Source: Symbiodinium microadriaticum (Eukaryota; Sar; Dinophyceae; Suessiales; Symbiodiniaceae). From it: a DNA stretch of 64,000 nt. The notes below the pieces were generated by a model. It searched no databases, was not told the origin of the DNA, and saw nothing but the letters and a program-made list of their open reading frames with translations. Location: positions 306,305 through 370,304 of the forward strand of contig LSRX01000719.1 in the NCBI GenBank assembly GCA_001939145.1. The letters run 5' to 3'. Below, in pieces: positions 54,917 through 64,000 of the stretch; the first letter of the stretch is position 1; the number at the start of each line of letters is the position of its first letter. The translations under genes were made by a program, and so were the position numbers.

Positions 54917-57900
54917 GTAAGCTTTGCCTTTTCTCTTATAGGGAGGGTTCATAGGGTTTAAGGGTTTAGGGGGTTTAGGGTTCGAGGGATTAAGTTTTAA
55001 GGTTACGGGTCCAGGCTTTGGGCGTGAAGCGAAGATGTGAGTGTGGGGCTAAGGCTTTTGGGCCTGGGGCTCGATTTTGGGTCAGGAGCTTTGGGGTTTC
55101 AGACTTGGACGGCCGAAGGCTAGAAGCGTTTATGGCTTTAGGTTGTAGCTTTCTTATCTTCATGCACTGAATCAAGCTAGGGTCTTGCTTTTCAGTGCGG
55201 TTCAAGCGTTTGCGGTTTCAGGCTGATTACCAGGTCTCTTGCAGATCCCTGGTTAGCCCGCCTCCCTTAATAAGGATTACGTATAACAGAGATGTTAAGC
55301 AGTAGCTGAGCAGCCCGGTTGTTGGGCATCAGGACGACTGGAAGGACCCCGAGGTTACTGTCTCTGGTTGAAGGTTTATGGTGTTGAATCACCTTAATCA
55401 TAACAAACAGTAGCAATAGTAATTGTAGTCGTAATAATCATAATGGTGATGCCATTCATAGTAGTATAAAATCAATATAATGGGCATGTTACTGGCAATC
55501 TTTAATGCGGATTCAACTTGGCTCCTTTGTAAGCTGCACTCGCAGCAGCTTTAGCAAGAGGCACAAGGTGCATGCAGTGCACTTAGTGTGCGTTGTGGAA
55601 TTTTTCGGGGTCCACGGAATCCCCGTAAACCAACCCTACAGGGCCCCCGCAAGCAAAACAACTACATCGTGAACCCTGGAGAAAAGCATGTAACTAAACA
55701 CCAAATCAAGCAAGAAGGACCTAAAGCCCAAACCTGAAGACTCCAAGATCGGCATGCTGATCTCCTGGCCTTTCTTCTTGATGCCAGATCATGTGGCGGC
55801 CTCGGCCAAGCCCCGAATCTTCTGACAACTCCAAACCCTTGTCCTCAAAGGGAACGTCCGACTTCGCAGAGGAGATCGGTGCTTCGTTCGTCGGTGTGTT
55901 TACTGCTTCGGTGGACGAGTCAGTTATCTCGCGATCTATGGCAATCTATGGTGGCCTCCTCTGCGTCTAGGGCCACCTCTTGCTGGGTCTTGTTGAGCTC
56001 TAGGACTCTAGGGCTGGGTTCTTGTTAAGGAGTGTAGTTTATGTCCTATGCTACCAGAACAGGCATCTCTAGTAGACGATATGGGCCCATATTCTTGTAA
56101 CTTATAAGCTAGTGCGCAGTAACCCTGGAAGCTCCGTGGCCTCCTCCTTGAACAGGCGAGGGTTAGGCCGTTAGGTTCGGTTGTTTTAGTTTGGGGCTGA
56201 GGGTGACTATTTGGCTCCAGTGACCCTCAGCAAAAAAACGGCCGGCAAGACACCGCAAGGAGATGCAGAGAAACTACAGACTTTCGCGGAGTTTGGGGAT
56301 GTTCAGCAGCAGTAGTACGTAGTAGAAAGAAGTAGCGGCGGCAGTAGCATCGGAGTACCTTGCTCACCGAGCAAGGAACCTGTACTTGCTTCTGGGGCAC
56401 AACACCCTATCTCCTTCTCGGGTTCACTTTATGGTCCTCAGAGAAAACTGAGCTAGGAAGGTGCGAAAAAAGTCATGAGCTTGCATTTGGGACCGAAGCA
56501 GTTGCGGAAAGTTCCACAAGTCACACTTAAAGATCACTCTAAGCTTTGAGGCCGATTCCTCAGTTGAGGATAGCTGAGGGGTGTTGGGCCCCCCAGACCG
56601 CCAAGGTCCCCTCTAAACCTGAATATCCCCAATCTAGTGGCACCGAAGCTGCTGTGGAACAAGGTTGCGGACTCCATGTTTTATTGCTTCTGCAGAGACC
56701 GGCACGCCGGAGCTGGCAACCCAGTTATCTGAGCTGTTGACTCTGCGCTTTAAGGTTCGGAGTTCGAAGTTTAGGCTTTAGAGTCATTGCTGTGAAGGGT
56801 TCTGCCAAAGCACCCAAACCTATTCCTGTCGGGTTTTCCAGGACCCCCTAAGCACCCCTTAAAGCTTCTCTTCCTCATTCAGAGGTAGTTAGGGGCTGAA
56901 GGGCGAGTCGGGGGTCTGGGCTGAGCCTAAACTCGCTGGACCGTTGACAGCGTTGCGCCGGATTCGGGAGGCTGGAGTCTGGTACAGAGCTGGTTGATGC
57001 TGGCAGTCAGGGGTTCTGTTATGGGCATATCCACAAAACGTTGCTTAACAAAGAGCCCAGGAAAAAGAGACACATCTGCATGCAGCAACGCACGACAAAA
57101 TCACGAACACTGGCTGTAGTTAGCTGTGAGGCATGCCCTAGAATGCTTGCTTTGCCACAACACCGCTGAGGACATCGGAAAGTCGCCAGAGGAGCGACAG
57201 GCACGCAGAGGAATAGGTAAACCTCGAACGTTTTAATTTATGGTATTCCAAGCATTGGGCCGTGCAGTGTCGGTTTCGTTCCTGGGTTCTTGTTCTTGTT
57301 GTGTGCCCGAGGCTTCGTTGCCATATCGAAAGGTATGCATCTCAAGCTATCTGTGTTATGGCAACTTAAGAGACAAGTTCCGTTGCACTCAAGCAGCAAG
57401 ATTTGGCAAAATCTACGCCTGTGCCTCGAAGGTCGAAGCATGCAAAGTTTAGCTTCATTCCTTATTGGATGCGGCAAGAAACCTGCACCCCTCAATCAAT
57501 CTGCCTTTATGTAAGACTTTGCCAAGGCACGAAATACTCCACTCCATGCCTCTACGTACAGTCGACCAGAGCCGACACATCTAAGAGTTCGAATCCTTGG
57601 GATTTGTTTGACCTCCAGAGCTTCAGCTAAACTCTGTGCCTCACCGGCCGAATCCCGAGCCCCCATAAAATGAGATGGGACTGGCCCCCGTGCCAGCTTG
57701 ACACGTGCATAGTGAGTAATGCATCGCATCGCAACGCCAAAACCGAGATCTTCGATGTCCTGCAGGCTTTGAAATCTGCAAAACACCGAAAAGATTCCAC
57801 CCATGCACGCCCCGAGCTTGAGCTGAGTTGGATGTGACCTGACCTTCGAAAATGCCTCCGAGTGTTTGGTCGAGCAATCAAATGGGGCTTGTTTCTTTGA

Positions 57901-58528
57901 GTTGCTCCTCTCGGTGCGGCCTTGTTCTCCCTATCCCAAAGTGCGACCATGGTTTCATCATGTCCTGGGCGTAGAGACTCCCATTCTCTGCTCTGGAAGC
58001 TGTGAGTACTTCGCAGGCCTTGAACCGTGGCTGCAACTTCCAGTCTCTTTGGGGAGGCGGGCGGAGTTTTGAAACCCTATAAACCCTGAACCCTAAAGCC
58101 TAAACCATGCCTGACCGCAGACCGTTTGGTTGAATTGGTTGTTGTTGGCTTGTCCGTGAATAGTCGTGGTCAGAGGCTTGTGTGCCAGTATCACGCCGAA
58201 AGGACTCTTTGGCCTGGCATGCCCCAGTTGTGAGAGCGCAAAGCCTATACCAATAAACCCGAAACCCTAGACATTAGATTTTGGCAACGCCTCGGCTTCT
58301 CCGAGTTGTTTCAGAGCATAAACCCTACCGCCTCGTAGATGCTCCAATACTGGACCCATGGGCTGGCAATGGCTTTCCCAGGCAAGCTCGCAAAAGACAT
58401 CGGAACGTGAGCTTTGCAGCATCTGCAGCATCAATGAAAATCCTGCTTTGGGACGGCGCCATATCTGCCATGGTGAAGCCAAAAGCTATCTCAGTCCAGA
58501 TAGCTCTGACTGCTGATCCTTATTCAAG
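54917..58528. other. Filler with one short frame
   Basis: Telomere-like words lie at 54952-54990 and 55620-55680. A 59-codon frame from 55790 (contains TSDFAEEIGASFVGVFTASV) looks protein-like but has no context. A related copy of the dispersed motif lies at 58211-58240. Confidence 0.35.
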
Positions 58529-58680
58529 GGACCGAAGCCATGGAACTGGAGACGAGAAACGTTTTGAACATCCGAAACATCGAACAACCCTCTCAAAGCT
58601 CTCTGGAAACAACTCCGAAGCTCCGAGAAAAACTGGCCAGGGGGCTCAACATCCTTGGCCATGTACGGGCCTCAGACCAG
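58529..58680 (+). CDS. Isolated exon candidate, helical protein
   Basis: The exon lies between ATTCAAG and CAG|GTATAA. It reads MELETRNVLNIRNIEQ, then PSQSSLETTPKLREKLARG, then LNILGHVRASDQ. The composition is coding-like and helical, with no recognised domain. A competing frame contains NNPLKALWKQLRSSEKN, which resembles the end of an EF-hand spacer, so the true frame is open to question. Confidence 0.35.
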
Positions 58681-61600
58681 GTATAACGGTGGTGGGTGGG
58701 GTGGACCGGCGCTTACGACTGAGGGTTGAAGAGCTAGCTCTGACGCTTTTCAGGGCCGGGGTTCAGGGTGATGGCCGGGGGGTTCCAGATGTCGAGCTGT
58801 CCATGGCTTCGGAGTTTGGGCATGTGCTTTTGGGTTTTGGCCACGAACGAGATCTTGAACCCGAAGCCCGTGACCCACACGACCTTGTTTTTGAGTAATC
58901 CTAAAGTTTCAACTTGGAAGCTCTACAAGCAAAGGAAGCAAAACCGGAAGCGAAAGTTGGCTTCAGGGTTCCGGCCCGCTGCAGCGCCGCATCAGGGCAA
59001 TGGTGCTCAGTAGCAGAGCAGATAACCTTCTCCGGGTACTGTTGTATAATCTATGTAATCCCAAATGTTAAGTTCCCCCTAGGATACTGGACAAGTAGGC
59101 GGGGTATGTGCCTTATTAAGGCTTACAGTTGGGGTACAGCTGAAGAAGCAACCACTCGCTTCCAGGGCTCTCTCAAACCATCCTGAGGAGACGCAGGCCG
59201 GGTTCAAGCATGGTGGGGGTAGGGGGGCTTCTAACGGTTCAGGATCCTATTGCTTATGTACTACTCTCGTATTGGTTTGAAAGGAGAAGTAGAAACCCTA
59301 CACCGCAAGCCCATGAGGGCTCAGAAGTCAGAAAGTCGGTAGTAGAGCTGCATGCCCTGCAGACCTACATTCCACCCCAAGGAAACCAAGAGGGAAGGTT
59401 CAAGGCAGTGGCTTCGTGGGCTGCGTGCACACCATTGGGGTTCAGGGGTTTAAAGTTCGACAGGGTTTGGGGATCTACCGCTTTGAGGGTTAAGGGTTTG
59501 CCTAGAGTTTCCGGGTGGTCCTGGGAGTTTCGTGGCCGCGGAGGTAGGCATAAACTAGGTCCTTTCAAGCGCACGGGCCGTGGCCAACGGAAGGCCTTCG
59601 GAAAGGGAAGCCTCCCGAAAACAACGAGTTTCAGCTTTATTATAGGGTTTAAGGTCTACACGGGGTTTAAGCCTAAGCCACGAGTGCAGCAGCTCCTGAG
59701 AACCGGGAGGGCACGTAGAAGTCTGTGCAAAAAGGGTTTCTGAGTAAGGGCTTGAGGATAAGGTTGGTCCCAGAATTTCTCCGACAGTTATGGGAAACAG
59801 CGAAACTGGTGGCCTCGTCCATGGATTTGTTCGACATAAGACGGCTGCAACTTACACAGGAAGCTAAACGATTCATCCTTGTATCGTCGCAGGCTTCGAG
59901 TTCAGGTACATTCAGGTCATGTTGCTAAAGAACCCCTTGCAGCCTGCCCTTGAGAATGTTGGCTTTTGGTTGTTCCGTGCCAGACGGGGCCGCAATTGGG
60001 GGGGGGTGGCTGGGGGGTCCATCGCGATTATCGAAACAGAACCGTGAAGACCTGATTAGCGTTCGGTCACATGGATGATCCAACAGCGCAAGGTAAAGAT
60101 TTGAAGTCTGGACAAGAATTGACATTTTGTGGTGGAATTCCCCAACGGTTCATGCGGCATCAGCATACTTTCCAAGCCCCATAAGCCTGCCAGAAGCTGT
60201 ACGAGACCTACGAGAGCATGCGCTGAGTGGCTTTCGTGTCGTCGAGGGGTCGGGCACAGGGACCGCCTTGAGGGCTCATGGCCTTGTCGGCTATTCGACA
60301 GGTCGGGAAAGACATTCAAAGGAAAAGCCCATCCAGTAAGGCGTGAGGGCAGGCTCCTCCCGACATTTCGGCCGAAGCGCCACCAGCCTAACTACAGCCC
60401 AAACTGAACCCTAAACCCCCATTAAATCCTGAACCCGAAAAGTCTCAAAACCCTACTCCCAAGCCCTCCAAGTAGGATCCGAGAGCGATTGGGGATTAGG
60501 GTTTCGATGGCCGAAGCTCAGTGCAGGGTTGGGCCTGGGGCGGCAAGACAGAGATCTCATGTAGTCGCGCCGTGCGAGCGCCTAGGGCCCCTACACCAAA
60601 CATGTGGCTGCTCATCGCTACACCCTACGACCTGATAGAAGCCTGGAGCCAGGACCTCTCTCGTACACGGGTCAGAGCCCAAAAAAGATGTAACAAGTTT
60701 CACTGGAACTCCAAGTGGCTCCGAAGTAGTCATTGCCTGACTATAGTCACTCGTAACTAGGTGGCATTGTGGATTGCCGATTTAAGTTTCCTAACTCGTG
60801 GTCTTACAGAGGTACCGAGGCAAAAAAGGCTTTTGTGGCCCTTTTCATTGCCCCCCAGATAAGGCTGGGTTTGGGGTTGCAGGTTTGAGGCTCAATTATC
60901 ACCTGGGGGCTAGCAGGGTGCTTTAGGGTTGGGGGCTCGGGGTTTGAGGTTGAAGGTTTGTAATTTTAAGGGCTGAGGTTGAGCATTTTGGGCTCGGGAC
61001 ATGGCTGTGAGATGTGTAGAGGAATTGCACAGTGAGGGCTTTCAGGGTTCAAGGCTTCAATAAGGTCAAGACGGGCTTCAGGCCGCTAGCGGGTGTCGGT
61101 CGTAGCACGGGTACAGACATGGGCTCTATAGTGTCCTTGGGGATAAGGGTTCGGGGTTCAAGGGTAGGGATTCAGCTGGGATCAGGGAAGTAGTCACTCT
61201 GGAGCCTTTAGGAGAAAATGTTTGCATACTCGGAGCTTTTTGGGGGGAATGATCAGCAAAGACTCGCCGTCTGCAAACAGTTGTAAGGCTGCGGCTGAGT
61301 TTGAAGCCTCGACTGACGGACCTGGAGTGGCACGGTTTAGGGCTTTCGCATTCAGGACGAGACCCCAAAAGCCTTTTGAAGTTTTGAAGAACCGGAAGCC
61401 TCCGGGCCCCCACAAGTTCGTCATGCCAGCGGGCTTCTGTTTCGAGCTGGATGTCCTGGTCTGTGTTTCCAGGACTGAGTAGGTCCTTTAATGGGGCTTC
61501 CTATTCAAGTACCCTTTAGTCGAAGATGGTATAGGTTATTAAATTAGGGGTTCTATTTTTGGTAAAGCATCAACATGGCTTGTAGCGTTTAGCTTTCTTG

Positions 61601-64000
61601 TTTCGAGCTAATGCTTTGGGTGGTCATGGCTTATATGGCTTCGAGAAGGAAGCAAAGCCAGCAAGCCGCAAGGCTCATACTGCCCCAAGTCAGGCAGAGA
61701 AATCTTTTGTGCGAAGCTGTTGCACACTTGCCCGAAACACGTTTCGGGACAACCAGCTGGCATAGGAATCGAAATGGAGCCAAAGTCGTCTCCATTGCGA
61801 CAACTCCGTCCAAGCACTCTCTGCGGCATTCGCGGGCGCATCTGCGTGAGAGTAAGCCCGAACAGTGCATCCTCAATAAACGCCAGAAACTCCAACCCCT
61901 GCCGCGGAGAGCCATCGTTCTCGGGATCTTCAGAGATGCCGGCTATTAGCAGGCTTCATGTCCGCCCTGGCCCTGGCCCTATGGCTGAAATAAGGGGGGG
62001 GCCTTATGTAGGCTGCATATAAGAATCCAGCTTCGGTCTTCGTTTCGGGTTAACGGTTAAGGGTTTGCGGGTGGATGTGGGGGCTTCTTTCGAGTGCTGC
62101 AGGTATGACCCGGCATGACCAGCATTACGCCGGTGCCAGCAAGAACCATGTGGCTTTCGGTTGTCTTACTGTCAGATTGGATCATTCTCCTGCGAACCGA
62201 ATGAACACAAAAAGTCCCCTTTCTTCGCTGTCTAAAAGCACCTTATGATTATGTAAAGAACCTCCAGATTGTTAGTAGTGAGCCCCGTGGCTCTGCTCGT
62301 GCTTAGGCGAGCGTTTGACGGGAGAAGCATCTCCAACTTCGTATATTCGCAAGAGGAAATGTTACAGCAGCAACAGCAGCAGTAAGACATCAAGCATAGA
62401 AGTTGATCGTGCGAGCTACCACCACGCATTAGTACTCACAGTCATACTGCGCTATATGCCTTTGCCTCACTAGCCGTGTTAGGGCGGAATACCCAAAATC
62501 ACAACTTTTGGCTGCCCCGACGAACGCAGAAATTTTGCACGTCTCATGTCTTTGGGTATACCCAATCACGAATGTGGATGCGCAGGTTTGGGAGAAAAGT
62601 ACGCTTCTTGTTTTCTTTTGCATACTCGGGCTGTGGGTTAGATACCCTGGCCCTTTAATTAACCCTAGAGAAGCAACTCGAAACCCTAAAACCCTGAAGC
62701 CCCACAACCTCAAAGCCTAGACCACGCAGTCACGTAGCCAGTCGGCGGACGAAGCTGGCCCAAGCCACACTCTGACCCAGCAGGGCTTTCTCAGCAAACG
62801 CCGATCGCCCTGAGCATAGGCTCCTCTCTGATGCATCGGAATCGGACGCCAGCTGGTGCTTCGGAACAGATTTATAGGACTTAGGGTCGAGGGTTTTATG
62901 GGATAGTCTTGGGTGGGCAGGGCCCCGGCGAAGACTAAGCTCAAGAACAAATTCTGAACCCTACCAGTAATTATAGCTACTGGCTCGGTGTTCAGTCCAA
63001 TCCTAAGGCCCGTTCGAAGGTTTTGGTTGGGGCTGCAGCATTTAAGGTTTGCTTTAAGGTCAACATTGTCCACACGGCTTCGCTCGTTCCGGATTCCGCG
63101 ATGCATTTCGGAGGAGGTGGTTGACTCGAACAGCTCGGTTGCTGTGCGAAGCTGTCAGTCATGCCAGGTGGTCAGCTGCAACATGTAAGTGAGTCAAACC
63201 TGCCATACCCAACCGGTAACACTAGTCCCCGGTGCCCGAGTGATTTTTTAAAAAGGCATTGGAGCTACAGACTGTAAGTTACTACGGTACTTCTGGACGC
63301 CGGCCTCGGCTCGACGATGCTTCGGGCAGCAACCCCGACCAGTCTCGGGGAGTTTTCGGGAAGGCAGGGGCTCAGAGTTTGGGGTTCAGGTTGTGGGGCT
63401 TGTGTTTGGGTTTGGAACGGCTTTAACTTAGTAACTTAGTAGGGTTTAGTTATTTTGCTGTTTCGGGGGGTTGCCTTTCACAGGGCTGTCAGGGTTTATG
63501 TTAAGTCTGCTAAGTTTTCTGTTGAAAAGTTTTGTTCATCCGAGAGGGCTACGGAAGTATATGGGCGAAGTAGGATATCTACATCGCTGTATCTTCAGGT
63601 AAAACTTGAGTTACTTAGGTTTAAGAGAAGAAGTCATGTCCAGACTTCTTTCAAGGCAAGGGCCCTCTGTCGGCCACTCCCCCCGTAGCGAGGAGGGGCT
63701 GGAGCAGGAGGTGATGTTCAAACCTGCGCCAGACCTGGTCTCCTCTTCCTGCGAGCAGATCGATCTTTCGACTTCTTAGTGTCTTAGCACGACAGTTTCC
63801 ATCATTGCCAGTGCCGTGGGTTGTAATGGGAATTGCAAGCGCCAAATAGTCGAATTAAAGCTTAAGATGTCAAACCTGCTCGGATATTCATCCTGGGGAA
63901 TTTCCAAGTCAGGTTCTTGCTTTGCTCGGCCTGCGCTGCACCAGCAACGACACTAAGGAATGTCGCTGGGGTCGTTTGCACTGGCCAAACCTTTTGCGAG
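58681..64000. other. Filler to the end of the window
   Basis: It holds telomere-like words, G-runs (60000-60008) and the second copy of the dispersed repeat at 62109-62206. A block at 61610-61950 has few stops on either strand and contains the palindrome CCCGAAACACGTTTCGGG (61731-61748). At 62720-62880 the minus strand is open in two frames. None of these could be assigned. Confidence 0.4.
62109..62206. repeat. Dispersed repeat, copy B
   Basis: This is the same orientation and order of conserved blocks as 34731-34829 (CCCGGCATGACCAG, CAGCAAGAACCAT, GTCAGATTGGATCATTC). No coding frame is shared between copies. Confidence 0.8.

Noticed and set aside
57520-57600. Possible tRNA because of GAGTTCGAATCC
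   Set aside because: The bases on either side cannot form the required T-arm or acceptor stems, and no A-box or anticodon arm is present.
1-64000. CRISPR arrays, bacterial operons or prophage
   Set aside because: No regularly spaced direct repeats with unique spacers; gene structure is clearly eukaryotic with introns.

Overview
This is a eukaryotic nuclear window and most probably comes from a dinoflagellate. The reasons are as follows. Genes can be rebuilt only by joining small exons through GA-AG and GC-AG introns as well as GT-AG ones. The introns and intergenic DNA are filled with degenerate copies of the TTTAGGG telomere heptamer. A spliced-leader-like stretch lies upstream of one gene. 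Multi-EF-hand calcium-binding exons are abundant. Every supported gene lies on the + strand, as in a unidirectional dinoflagellate gene cluster. I cannot name the species. A Symbiodiniaceae/Suessiales-type genome would fit, but that is inference.

Layout. 1-10.3 kb is mostly telomere-like filler with simple repeats, two hairpins, one isolated membrane-segment exon near 5.1 kb and a 0.5 kb compound microsatellite at 8.9-9.4 kb. 10339-12554 is a complete five-exon MFS-type transporter (594 residues) with four introns of 98-116 nt. 13.7-15.3 kb holds scattered exons of a possible membrane protein. From 17.27 kb to at least 31.5 kb, exons of a large multi-EF-hand protein can be chained in frame across long introns. 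These rebuild successive calcium-binding loops with regular spacers of about 21 and 30 residues. The chain is interrupted by a 581-base assembly gap (26403-26983) and a recent 1.27-kb tandem duplication next to it. 31880-33143 is a two-exon gene encoding a DUSP domain, a zinc knuckle and an OTU cysteine protease (380 residues). Further EF-like exons occur after it (33.5 kb, 38.5 kb, 51 kb), so the protease gene may sit inside the EF-hand locus. A rearranged U6-snRNA-like element lies at 38.35-38.5 kb, and a pair of membrane-protein exons at 52.7-53.1 kb. The remainder to 64 kb is mainly telomere-like filler with isolated exon candidates.

How it works together. The three best genes have separate jobs: membrane transport, calcium sensing and deubiquitination. 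Nothing in the sequence ties them to one pathway. The most unusual property of the window is its gene structure. Short introns carry atypical GA or GC donors and small direct repeats at their ends, as expected of introner-like insertions. Long introns are built from decayed telomere-type repeats.
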